From the NCBI GenBank assembly GCA_018897475.1, contig JAHIKS010000121.1:1-9093 (forward strand): DNA of 9,093 nucleotides, read 5' to 3'. The number at the start of each line of letters is the position of its first letter. Within the stretch, counting starts at the first letter, position 1. This DNA is from Candidatus Altarchaeota archaeon (GTDB lineage: Archaea; Altiarchaeota; Altiarchaeia; IMC4; QMZM01). The notes below the pieces were generated by a model that had not been told where the DNA came from, searched no databases, and saw nothing but the letters and a program-made list of their open reading frames with translations. Made by a program: the position numbers and the translations under genes. Below are positions 1 through 5,501 of this stretch, one piece after another.

Positions 1-68
1 CCTGCTGAAATTGCCGATCTAACGTCTTGAAGGATAACCTATCATACCTTTGTTGTTCTTGCTGCCTT

Positions 69-162
69 TTCATTTTCCAGTACCTCACTAGGTTATTATT
101 CAAACCTAACTAAAGTACTGGCCATTTGGCACTATTTCAGGGCGAGGAGGTTCATTTTCCAG
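69..162 (+). repeat. Two copies of TTCATTTTCCAG, 82 bp apart
   Basis: The 12-mer occurs exactly at 69-80 and 151-162, both in the pilin-proximal non-coding region. A version with one extra base (TTCACTTTTCCAG) lies on the minus strand at 3669-3657, upstream of tnpB. The function is unknown. Confidence 0.55.
77..121. repeat. Nested inverted repeat upstream of the pilin gene
   Basis: Outer arms CCAGTAC (77-83) and GTACTGG (115-121) are exact reverse complements. Inner arms TAGGTT (89-94) and AACCTA (103-108) also match, around an 8-nt loop, with 5- and 6-nt internal loops between the stems. A small palindrome GCCA-TT-TGGC (121-130) follows directly. No gene is visible in positions 1-232. The structure could be a hairpin in the leader of an RNA, a protein-binding site, or the end of a mobile element; the sequence alone does not decide. 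Confidence 0.6.
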
Positions 163-181
163 ACGATAACCAACCGTAAGG

Positions 182-190
182 TATTTATAC
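182..190 (+). promoter_or_regulatory. Candidate TATA box of the pilin gene
   Basis: TATTTATAC lies so that initiation about 25 nt downstream (near 212-215) would give a leader of about 30 nt carrying the ribosome-binding site at 232-238. Other A/T-rich stretches at 207-213 and 216-223 are too close to the start codon to serve with that RBS. This is assigned by spacing only. Confidence 0.35.
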
Positions 191-231
191 TACCTCCAAC
201 CATCACTATAATACCCTATATTAAACAAATG

Positions 232-238
232 AGGTGAT
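232..238 (+). promoter_or_regulatory. Ribosome-binding site of the pilin gene
   Basis: GAGGTGA(T) is an almost full match to the complement of the archaeal 16S rRNA 3' end. It sits 4 nt before the ATG at 243, so it selects that start. The in-frame GTG at 234 lies inside the site and is therefore not the start. Confidence 0.8.
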
Positions 239-242
239 ATAC

Positions 243-719
243 ATGAGAAGAATGGATAGAAAAGGACAGGGCGCTATGGAGTACCTGATGACCTATGGAT
301 GGGCAATCCTAGTAGTTATGATTGTCGGAGTCGTCCTATGGCAGTTGGGTATCTTTGGAGGAGGCCCAGGAGCTGTGAACACAGCAAGCGGATTTGGAAA
401 AGTAAAGCCGATGGAGCCGAGTATCAAGTTTACTGGCTCAACGCTTAGCTTCTCCATAATGAATGGTGTAGGTCAGGCCATAACCAATGTTACCATTGAG
501 CCAGATACATGTACCGCAGACGCGAGTTTTACCAATGTGGTTACATCTAAGTTTGGTGCTGGAGAGGTACAACAAGTAGATCTAATCAGCTGTGGCACCA
601 AGACCTCAGGTCAGTCATTCAGTGATACTCTGACCATTAGGTATGTGGTAACCGTTGCTGGCTCTGATGTAATCCACACAGAGACCGGAACAATAAGGGG
701 CGTTGCAGAAGCAGCTTAA
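243..719 (+). CDS. Archaeal pilin-like protein with class III signal peptide
   Basis: This is a small surface protein of 158 aa. The N-terminus has a short basic leader (MRRMDRKG), then QGAMEYLMTYGWAIL and a hydrophobic helix ending near residue 36. This is the class III (EppA-type) signal layout of archaeal type IV pilins, where the prepilin peptidase cuts before the glutamine and the hydrophobic helix packs into the pilus core. The remainder (about residues 37-158) is Ser/Thr/Gly/Val-rich, as expected of a beta-rich head. Two cysteines (in PDTCTA and ISCGTK) could form a disulfide, and one N-glycosylation sequon (NVT) is present. The gene stands alone, with its own RBS and a T-rich terminator. 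It resembles the single-gene pilins common in euryarchaeal and DPANN genomes. The exact filament (adhesive pilus or other) cannot be told. Confidence 0.85.
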   Translation: MRRMDRKGQGAMEYLMTYGWAILVVMIVGVVLWQLGIFGGGPGAVNTASGFGKVKPMEPSIKFTGSTLSFSIMNGVGQAITNVTIEPDTCTADASFTNVVTSKFGAGEVQQVDLISCGTKTSGQSFSDTLTIRYVVTVAGSDVIHTETGTIRGVAEAA

Positions 720-724
720 ACTCC

Positions 725-763
725 CTTCTTTTTTCTTTTTTCTTTATTTTTTATTTTTTAATT
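725..763 (+). terminator. T-rich terminator after the pilin gene
   Basis: Starting 6 nt after the pilin stop codon there is a run of T tracts (CTTCTTTTTTC, CTTTTTTC, ATTTTTTATTTTTTAA) with no strong hairpin. Oligo-T stretches without a stem are the usual intrinsic terminator in Euryarchaeota. The 3' portion of the run may double as promoter DNA for the next operon. Confidence 0.7.
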
Positions 764-764
764 A
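750..764 (+). promoter_or_regulatory. Candidate TATA box of the ferredoxin operon
   Basis: The A/T-rich stretch ending TTTTTTAATTA is 27-41 nt before the ferredoxin ATG at 791, the distance expected for a leaderless or nearly leaderless archaeal transcript. It merges with the upstream terminator T tract, so its exact limits are uncertain. Confidence 0.35.
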
Positions 765-790
765 CCTGAGGTTAATTATTATCCTACGAG

Positions 791-967
791 ATGGAACTGG
801 ATAGGGATAAATGCTGCTATTGCGGGGGATGTGTTGGCATCTGCCCCGAAAACGCACTGGAGCTGAGGGAGACCGCCCTTTGCATAGATGGGGAAAGGTG
901 CAAGAATTGCGGGCTTTGCGCTAAATTCTGTCCGGTCGGAGCTTTAACGAAAGATGAAAATTCCTGA
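791..967 (+). CDS. 2[4Fe-4S] ferredoxin, partner of geranylgeranyl reductase
   Basis: This gene of 58 codons encodes a small ferredoxin. Cluster I ligands are C8, C11, C14 and C18 (CxxCxxCxxxCP); cluster II ligands are C37, C40, C43 and C47 (CxxCxxCxxxCP). C9 and C31 are extra cysteines. No signal peptide or membrane segment is present, so it is cytosolic. The last 14 nt (954-967) overlap the start of the geranylgeranyl reductase gene, which implies translational coupling and a dedicated pairing. In Methanosarcina acetivorans a ferredoxin encoded beside geranylgeranyl reductase supplies the electrons needed for full reduction of archaeal lipids, and the same role is inferred here. The ATG at 791 has no good SD; a leaderless start is likely. 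Confidence 0.88.
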   Translation: MELDRDKCCYCGGCVGICPENALELRETALCIDGERCKNCGLCAKFCPVGALTKDENS

Positions 968-2153
968 TTATGATGCCGTTGTGGTGGGCGCAGGCCCTGC
1001 CGGAAGCATCGCGGCCAGATTTCTTGCTGAGAAGGGCGTTAAAACTCTTGTTGTTGACAAGAAGCAGGAGATAGGGACTCCAAAGAGGTGCGCCGAGGGG
1101 ATAAACCTGGGGGGCCTTGAAAAAATAGGTATCAAGCCCGACCCGAGATGGGTGACAAGCGAAATCACCGGTTCAACCATCCACTCTCCAGGCGGTGGGA
1201 AGGTCGTCTGCAAATTCAGCAAGGGCTATGTTCTGGAGCGGAAGATATTTGAGAAGCACCTGGCCATGGACGCCATAAGGGCCGGGGCCAGATACATGGT
1301 GAAGACCAGGGCCATCGAGGCAATAAAGGAGGGCGACAAAGTCACCGGAATAAGGGCGGAATTCATGGGCGAGGAATTCACAATAAATTCCAAGCTCGTC
1401 ATAGCTGCGGACGGCGTGGATTCAAAAATCGCCAGGTCAGCAGGCATCAACACAACGAACAAGATGACCGACTACCACTCCGGCTTCCAGTACGAGATGG
1501 CGGGCCTTAACCTGGAGGGGCACGATATGCTGCACCTGTACTTTGGCAACGAAATAGCCCCCAAGGGTTACGTCTGGATATTCCCAAAGGGCAAGGACGT
1601 GGCCAATGTGGGCATAGGAATCCTTGCCAGCCAATCCGAGGAGGGGAACAGGGCGAGGGACTATCTTGACAGGTTCATCGAGAGCCATCCCGAGACATTT
1701 GGGAATTCAAGCCCCATTGAAATCAATACCGGGGGAATCCCCGTAAGTTCCTCGGTCGACACCTTCGTAATGGACGGTTTCATGATTGTAGGTGATGCAG
1801 CACACCAGGTTAATCCCATCCATGGGGGAGGGATGGCCATTGCCATGAAAGCTGCAAAGCTATGTGCTGAGGTTGGTGCACAAGCAATAAAGGAGGGCAA
1901 TGTCTCAAAGGAAAGGCTCTATGAATACGAGAAGACCTGGAGAGAGACCGAGGGGGTAAAGCTGCAGAAGCTGTTCAAGCTGAGAATATTCCTTGAGAAG
2001 CTGAACGACAATGACTTTGAGAAATTTGCAGATATTCTGTCGGAAGAGGACATAATAAAACTGACCAATGCAGAGTACAAATCCCTGTTCAAGACATTCG
2101 CGAGGAAGGCACCAAAAATTCTTCCGCTTGCATTGAAATTCCTGTCCGGTTAA
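954..2153 (+). CDS. ggr: Geranylgeranyl reductase (digeranylgeranylglycerophospholipid reductase)
   Basis: This flavoprotein of 399 aa saturates the double bonds of geranylgeranyl chains in archaeal ether lipids. Visible features are the FAD-binding GAGPAG (residues 12-17), an acidic end of the second strand (VVDKK, 33-37), the family's PxxxxC region (TPKRCAEGI, with C46), the second FAD motif AADGVDS (151-157), the substrate-pocket motif GYVWIFPKG (205-213), and GDAAHQVNPIHGGG (280-293), which contacts the FAD phosphates. The C-terminal 90 residues are helical and basic, as in membrane-associated members. Length is normal for the family. The start ATG lies inside the ferredoxin gene, with a weak GGAG (938-941) before it. 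The GatC-like gene follows after one base. Other members of the FixC/GGR family act on chlorophyll side chains, but the archaeal context favours lipid biosynthesis. Confidence 0.92.
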   Translation: MKIPDYDAVVVGAGPAGSIAARFLAEKGVKTLVVDKKQEIGTPKRCAEGINLGGLEKIGIKPDPRWVTSEITGSTIHSPGGGKVVCKFSKGYVLERKIFEKHLAMDAIRAGARYMVKTRAIEAIKEGDKVTGIRAEFMGEEFTINSKLVIAADGVDSKIARSAGINTTNKMTDYHSGFQYEMAGLNLEGHDMLHLYFGNEIAPKGYVWIFPKGKDVANVGIGILASQSEEGNRARDYLDRFIESHPETFGNSSPIEINTGGIPVSSSVDTFVMDGFMIVGDAAHQVNPIHGGGMAIAMKAAKLCAEVGAQAIKEGNVSKERLYEYEKTWRETEGVKLQKLFKLRIFLEKLNDNDFEKFADILSEEDIIKLTNAEYKSLFKTFARKAPKILPLALKFLSG

Positions 2154-2154
2154 A

Positions 2155-2385
2155 ATGCCCGATGAAGAGAAGATAAAGGGGGAGGGAGTGAAGCTGATAG
2201 AGGAATTCTCCAGGATGCTTGAGAAGGTTCCGGAGACGGAGGAGACGCACTACGTTGTTGATGTCCGGAACGTCACGAGAAAGGACGGAAAGCCCGTAAA
2301 GAAGAAGAAATTCCCCAAGAACCTCCGGAAGATTGTCCCAAGACAGGAGGACGGCTACGTTGTTGCCGAGAAGGGGGTAAAGTAA
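2155..2385 (+). CDS. gatC: GatC-like Asp-tRNA(Asn)/Glu-tRNA(Gln) amidotransferase subunit C
   Basis: This small acidic-then-basic protein of 76 aa matches the archaeal GatC pattern: an N-terminal helix with EEFSRMLEKVPE (about 16-27), then EETHYVVDVRNVTRKDG (29-45), and the C-terminal PRQEDGYVVAEKG (62-74). GatC is the small strap-like subunit that holds GatA and GatB together in the enzyme that amidates misacylated Asp-tRNA(Asn) or Glu-tRNA(Gln). Bacterial GatC is longer (about 95 aa); short forms are usual in archaea. Start: the ATG lies one base after the reductase stop, without a separate RBS, so translation is probably coupled. gatA and gatB are not in this window. I recognise the family by pattern only. 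The lysine-rich loop (KPVKKKKF) may bind RNA. Confidence 0.68.
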   Translation: MPDEEKIKGEGVKLIEEFSRMLEKVPETEETHYVVDVRNVTRKDGKPVKKKKFPKNLRKIVPRQEDGYVVAEKGVK

Positions 2386-2388
2386 ACT

Positions 2389-2409
2389 ACCAGCTCATAA
2401 ATGGCTGGT
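2389..2409. repeat. Hairpin at the right end of the tnpB element / after gatC
   Basis: A 6-bp stem ACCAGC (2389-2394) pairs with GCTGGT (2404-2409) around a 9-nt loop, beginning 4 nt after the gatC stop codon. Read on the plus strand it is followed by GTTTTAG and could end the upstream operon's transcript. Read on the minus strand it is the terminal hairpin expected near an IS605-family right end. Both uses are possible. Confidence 0.6.
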
Positions 2410-2520
2410 GTTTTAGTCCAACTTACCCATCAAAGCTTTTGGCTCAGGCATAAGCCAGAACAAGGGCGGTTTAGTTCGCCCTATCCACCCAACCCTATAG
2501 GCTGGGAGGGTGCTCCCTCA
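2390..2520 (-). ncRNA. Candidate omega RNA (TnpB guide RNA scaffold) at the 3' end of tnpB
   Basis: TnpB proteins use an RNA made from the 3' end of their own gene plus the right end of the element, with the guide read from flanking DNA just beyond. On the minus strand the tnpB stop (2483-2481) is followed by three consecutive hairpins: GGGCG/CGCCC (2464-2481), TGGCT/AGCCA (2440-2457), and ACCAGC/GCTGGT (2389-2409). If the element ends just after the last hairpin, the guide would correspond to the last codons of the gatC-like gene (about 2387 downward). The scaffold limits are inferred from family knowledge, not measured. Confidence 0.45.
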
Positions 2521-3611
2521 CGGAAGACTTTGGCAATATTAACGGAAGCGTTAAAATCGGCGTTCACTTCATAACCACACCCCAAACACTTGAAATGTGC
2601 TTGGTCTTTACGATTCGATTTGTTGAGGTGGCCACAGTTGCTGCACCTGTGTGAGGTATGTTTGGCCCCGACATATTCAATTCGAATGCCTTTTTCCATA
2701 GCCTTATATTCGATAAAACCCTGGAGCTGGGCGAAAGACCAAGAGTTAAGCTCGTAGTTCATTCGCTTGCCCAAGTTTCGCTTCCTTATGTGGGTGAGCT
2801 TTTCCATTACAATCACTGGGTTAGGGAATTGTTCCGCTAGGGAAACAATCTCCTTGCTGATGCAGTGGTTCAGATAGGTTGAAAGGTTCGATATCTTGCC
2901 CTTCGACCTTCTAACCATTGCATCATTCCCATTGGATTGCCACTCGCTCAGGCTTCGCTTGTAACACTTCCGTTTAAATCTCAACCCGGAGCCATCAAAG
3001 AAGTTAACGTTGCTCACTGCATCCTTGCTAAGAGCGGACACCGTTGCCAGCTTGGATACTCCCAAGTCGACTCCGATAATGGTTTTGGGTTGATAGTGAG
3101 GTTTGTCAACTTCGTATTTCACGAAGAGGTGGATCCATAGGTCGCCGTCTCTGTTGACAAGCTCGGCGGAGTTGCAGGTTGCCTTTCCAGAAGTTATGTC
3201 CTCTAGATGCCGCTTCTGGTAAGGCCTTAGATACGGTGGGAGAGGCACATATACCCTGCAATTAATGGTTGTGATACCAATAAGATTAAGACCATCATCA
3301 CGAAGAACGAGTTTGAAGATTCGCTGGTTCAAGCGAAGGGGAACGTTGCTAGTATGAGTACATCCCTTCCGATACATTTCAAGGGCGCGGTCTCTTGCCG
3401 ATTGAACAAGGTTGGCGGAGAGACCATCCAGTCTGGCACATCGGTAGCAGAGTTCGTGCAACTCCTGCTTGGAATCGGCATAGAGAAAGGCACCGTCAAG
3501 ATGGAAGTTGATGCATTCAGAATAGCGATTAATAGTAGTGAGGAGGGATTCATATTTCCCCTTATTGAGTTCATGTAAGGGTATTCGTATGGTTTTGGTA
3601 AGGCTTACCAT
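2481..3611 (-). CDS. tnpB: TnpB RNA-guided nuclease (IS605 OrfB family), apparently intact
   Basis: This protein of 376 aa has the usual length and layout of compact TnpB. The N-terminal half (about 1-170) is the WED/REC-like part, starting MVSLTKTIRI. The RuvC nuclease follows, with D182 in IIGVDLGVSKLATVS, E270 in VIVMEKLTHIRKR, and D352 in VNADFNASVNIA; all three catalytic acids are present. A zinc ribbon (C323, C326, C342, C345) sits between the second and third RuvC motifs. The C-terminus ends SQPIGLGG and overlaps the presumed guide RNA. TnpB cuts DNA next to a short target-adjacent motif and helps the element persist at its site. Arginine codons are mostly CGN (9 of the first 14), whereas neighbouring genes use AGA/AGG almost only, so this gene was probably acquired. 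No clear SD precedes the ATG at 3611. Confidence 0.93.
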   Translation of the reverse strand: MVSLTKTIRIPLHELNKGKYESLLTTINRYSECINFHLDGAFLYADSKQELHELCYRCARLDGLSANLVQSARDRALEMYRKGCTHTSNVPLRLNQRIFKLVLRDDGLNLIGITTINCRVYVPLPPYLRPYQKRHLEDITSGKATCNSAELVNRDGDLWIHLFVKYEVDKPHYQPKTIIGVDLGVSKLATVSALSKDAVSNVNFFDGSGLRFKRKCYKRSLSEWQSNGNDAMVRRSKGKISNLSTYLNHCISKEIVSLAEQFPNPVIVMEKLTHIRKRNLGKRMNYELNSWSFAQLQGFIEYKAMEKGIRIEYVGAKHTSHRCSNCGHLNKSNRKDQAHFKCLGCGYEVNADFNASVNIAKVFREGAPSQPIGLGG

Positions 3612-3724
3612 GATTAACTATCTAACCGACCACGCCAAATACTTTGTGGGAGAGCACTGGAAAAGTGAAAAACAAGGAGGTGAGAGTGGCAATTTCCTCC
3701 CCTGACTGAAGTCAGGGGTGTCAT
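3612..3724. other. Non-coding left-end region of the tnpB element
   Basis: These 113 nt lie between the divergent starts of tnpB and mgtE and contain no gene. Besides the hairpin at 3699-3718 they hold a strong SD-like GGAGGTGA (3676-3683) on the plus strand, which leads only to a GTG (3686) and a stop after 7 codons. No convincing TATA box for either flanking gene is visible. Confidence 0.5.
3699..3718. repeat. Perfect hairpin at the mgtE-side end of the tnpB element
   Basis: CCCCTGAC (3699-3706) pairs with GTCAGGGG (3711-3718) around the loop TGAA. This is the type of subterminal hairpin recognised at IS200/IS605 ends. A weak outer pairing of GGCAA (3688-3692) with TTGTCC (3725-3730) is also possible. 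The right arm contains AGGGGTG, which is also the only SD-like sequence before the mgtE TTG start. Confidence 0.75.
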
Positions 3725-4309
3725 TTGTCCATTACTATGACCTCCGGCATTAACAAGATCCTGAGGGAGAGCCTCCCCATACTTATCCTGTGCGCAGCTG
3801 GAGGTGTAACTGCCGGCCTTCTCCTGTATGATATGGAGGAGGACATCACAAAGATTCCCGGGGTTCTCGTGCTTTTGCCCGCTATCCTTGGGCTCAGGGG
3901 AAACATCTCCGGGGTGCTGGGTTCAAGGCTTGCCTCAGCCCTTCATCTCGGTCTGATTGATGCCGAGCTGAAGTGGAACAAACCCCTCGCTGACAACATC
4001 TATGCTTCTATGATTCTCAACGTTGTTATGTCATTTCTTCTCGGAATAATCGCCTACTATGCATACATCTTTGCCGGATTTTCCGATACCGCCTCCATTA
4101 TCCAGTTAACGCTAATCTCATTAATAGCCGGGACACTTGCGGGCGTGATTCTTACCGCATTGACTGTTCTCCTTTCCATACTGACATTCGCTCGCGGTTT
4201 TGACCCGGACAATATCCTGATGCCCTCAGTATCAACGGTTGGGGACATAATAACGGTCCTCTGCCTGCTGTTTGCAATAAAACTAGTCGGCTTTTTGCCA
4301 TTTATTTAG
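3725..4309 (+). CDS. mgtE: MgtE-type divalent cation transporter, membrane domain only
   Basis: This membrane protein of 194 aa corresponds to the five-helix channel domain of MgtE (SLC41 family), which moves Mg2+ or related divalent cations. Hydrophobic stretches lie at about 17-35, 45-57, 92-117, 125-155 and 172-192. Family signatures include LLPAILGLRGN (50-60), GSRLASALHLG (66-76), the FDPDN loop (159-163) and STVGD (170-174). The cytosolic N and CBS regulatory domains of bacterial MgtE are absent, as in archaeal half-size members, which work as dimers or with a paired second half; no second half is seen here. The start is uncertain: TTG at 3725 has GGGGTG 4 nt before it, while ATG at 3737 (182-residue reading; 4 aa shorter) has no SD. 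Both lie at the edge of the tnpB element. A PhoU/TrkA-C gene follows 31 nt downstream. Confidence 0.85.
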   Translation: MSITMTSGINKILRESLPILILCAAGGVTAGLLLYDMEEDITKIPGVLVLLPAILGLRGNISGVLGSRLASALHLGLIDAELKWNKPLADNIYASMILNVVMSFLLGIIAYYAYIFAGFSDTASIIQLTLISLIAGTLAGVILTALTVLLSILTFARGFDPDNILMPSVSTVGDIITVLCLLFAIKLVGFLPFI

Positions 4310-4340
4310 ATACCCTTCCCAATATTAATTTAACAATCAA

Positions 4341-4949
4341 ATGGAAGAAGAGGAAGTTGACGATATAGTAGAGCATGCTATCTCCGAAAAGAGGACCGTC
4401 AAAGAGGTTCTGGTGGAGATGAAGGATACATCCGAGCTGATGATTGACCTTGCTTATTCTGCGCTTTTTACCAATTCCAAGGTTATTGCCGAGGAGGTTG
4501 AGAAGCTTGAGGTGAAGATGGACGGCTTACGGTACGAGATAGAGTCCCTTCTTATGCTTTCTGCAAGGACTCCTGAAGATGCTGCGGATTTGTCGGGAAT
4601 TCTTCATGTGGCTCATTCAGCCGAGAAGATATCCAATGCTGCTGATGACATAGTCGACGTTGTTCTTAGAGGAGTTGGAGACCACCCAATCTACAAGAGC
4701 TTTCTGGACGAGGTCGAGGAGCAGGTGGATAAGATCGAGGTCGAGAAGGGCTCAGAGTTTGATGGTAAAACCATCGGGGAAGTGGCAATCTCGAAGAAGC
4801 TTGGCAGCTACATAAGGGCCATAAGAAGAGGAAAGAGCTGGATATGTAACCCAAGGAAGAATACAAAACTGAGCAAGGGTGATGTTCTGATAGTTAATGG
4901 TAGTGAATCCTCTCTGGGGAGAATTGCAGAGATGTGCAAGGGGATGTAA
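4341..4949 (+). CDS. PhoU-like / TrkA-C domain protein, probable ion-transport regulator
   Basis: This soluble protein of 202 aa has two parts. Residues about 1-118 are a helical PhoU-type bundle rich in Glu and Lys (AYSALFTNSKVIAEEVEKLE; AHSAEKISNAADDIVDVVL). Residues about 126-202 are an RCK_C (TrkA-C) domain (KGSEFDGKTIGEVAI; GKSWICNPRKNTKLSKGDVLIVNG). RCK_C domains bind small ligands and gate potassium or other ion transporters. In archaea such PhoU-TrkA-C proteins are often found beside MgtE halves, so a regulatory role on the upstream transporter is inferred. There is no nucleotide-binding RCK_N domain and no membrane segment. No SD precedes the ATG; A/T-rich DNA at 4320-4335 might be a weak promoter. 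The stop codon abuts the convergent ACT gene with no spacer. Confidence 0.82.
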   Translation: MEEEEVDDIVEHAISEKRTVKEVLVEMKDTSELMIDLAYSALFTNSKVIAEEVEKLEVKMDGLRYEIESLLMLSARTPEDAADLSGILHVAHSAEKISNAADDIVDVVLRGVGDHPIYKSFLDEVEEQVDKIEVEKGSEFDGKTIGEVAISKKLGSYIRAIRRGKSWICNPRKNTKLSKGDVLIVNGSESSLGRIAEMCKGM

Positions 4950-5450
4950 TCAACTGATGACGATAACCTTCTTCACTTCTGGCAGCTTCAGAATCTCATC
5001 TATAAGTTCTCTGGGCAATGGCTCCTCAGTAACGACTGACATCTCGGCGTTCTTGAACATTGGGTCGTCAGTCGTGATTTGACGGATGGAGATTCCCGCA
5101 TCCGCTATGATTGCCGAAACAGATGCGATGATTCCCTTGGATGCGGCATCTTCCGGGATAATCTCGATGGCTCCGAAGCCTAGCTCGGGGGCAACGTCCC
5201 TGAGCAGGAGGGTGGAATTCAGGTTTAAAAAGATTTTTCGAAATTTATCATTATTGAGAATCGTATTAATCGTCTCCCCGATTAATCTTCTGTCAACGCC
5301 GAGAATTCTGGCAATGGATGTGTGGGGGATTTCGATGTCTCCGATAAAAATTTCTCCTTCCGCGGATAGCCTTATGGCATTCTTCAACATGAATTGTGCA
5401 ACGGCTGCCTGTCCCTTCTTCCTTGAGAACGTCCTGTCAAAATCCAGCAT
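4950..5450 (-). CDS. HTH-ACT domain protein, predicted regulator of amino acid metabolism
   Basis: This 166-aa protein matches the archaeal family annotated as a predicted regulator of amino acid metabolism with an ACT domain (COG2150 type). Residues about 10-75 form a helical DNA-binding-like part with a probable helix-turn-helix (TSIARILGVDRRLIGETINTI, near 44-64). Residues about 92-166 are an ACT domain (GAIEIIPEDAASKGIIASVS ... ISIRQITTDDP ... EVKKVIVIS), a fold that binds amino acids in many regulators. The ligand is not known. The start ATG at 5450 has a GGAGG 12 nt upstream. It is divergent from pgk across 51 nt and convergent with the PhoU/TrkA-C gene with no gap. Confidence 0.82.
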   Translation of the reverse strand: MLDFDRTFSRKKGQAAVAQFMLKNAIRLSAEGEIFIGDIEIPHTSIARILGVDRRLIGETINTILNNDKFRKIFLNLNSTLLLRDVAPELGFGAIEIIPEDAASKGIIASVSAIIADAGISIRQITTDDPMFKNAEMSVVTEEPLPRELIDEILKLPEVKKVIVIS

Positions 5451-5462
5451 CGCTATTTATTT

Positions 5463-5467
5463 CCTCC
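5463..5467 (-). promoter_or_regulatory. Ribosome-binding site of the HTH-ACT gene
   Basis: GGAGG on the minus strand lies 12 nt before the ATG at 5450. The spacing is a little long but no other candidate exists. Confidence 0.5.
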
Positions 5468-5490
5468 ATTATAATTTATCATTATAGGAT
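5468..5490. promoter_or_regulatory. Divergent promoter region between pgk and the HTH-ACT gene
   Basis: An A/T-rich stretch contains the 8-bp palindrome ATTATAAT (5468-5475), followed by TTATC and ATTATAGGAT. TTATAATTTA (5469-5478) is centred about 28 nt before the pgk ATG at 5502, so pgk would be transcribed leaderless. On the minus strand CTATAATG (5486-5479) could serve the ACT gene. The two TATA elements overlap, so the promoters may compete. Confidence 0.5.
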
Positions 5491-5501
5491 AATGAGTCAA
5501 T

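Larger units (their letters stand above)
2387..3724 (-). mobile_element. IS200/IS605-type element with lone tnpB (boundaries approximate)
   Basis: The insertion lies between the end of gatC and the start of mgtE and carries tnpB only; there is no tnpA Y1 transposase, as in IS1341-type elements. Palindromes mark both ends: ACCAGC/GCTGGT at 2389-2409 beside the 3' (right) end, and CCCCTGAC-TGAA-GTCAGGGG at 3699-3718 beside the 5' (left) end. There are no terminal inverted repeats or target duplications, consistent with the family. Arginine codon use in tnpB differs sharply from its neighbours, supporting foreign origin. Exact cleavage sites cannot be read off; the left boundary may extend a few bases into the annotated mgtE start. 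Movement would need a TnpA supplied from elsewhere. Confidence 0.7.

Noticed and set aside
120..180. Possible tRNA (GGTTC-like T-arm near 149-155)
   Set aside because: No acceptor stem, anticodon arm or GTTCRANNC consensus can be assembled on either strand.
234..242. Earlier in-frame GTG start for the pilin gene
   Set aside because: The GTG lies within the GAGGTGAT ribosome-binding site; ATG at 243 has ideal spacing and gives a normal short basic leader.
3354..3578. Plus-strand frame of 74 codons inside tnpB
   Set aside because: It is antisense to the TnpB N-terminal half, with no supporting signal.
3676..3709. Strong SD-like GGAGGTGA followed by GTG at 3686, possible extended mgtE start or leader peptide
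   Set aside because: The frame, although in phase with mgtE, meets TGA at 3707-3709 after 7 codons; the GGAGG...CCTCC pairing is more likely part of the element end.
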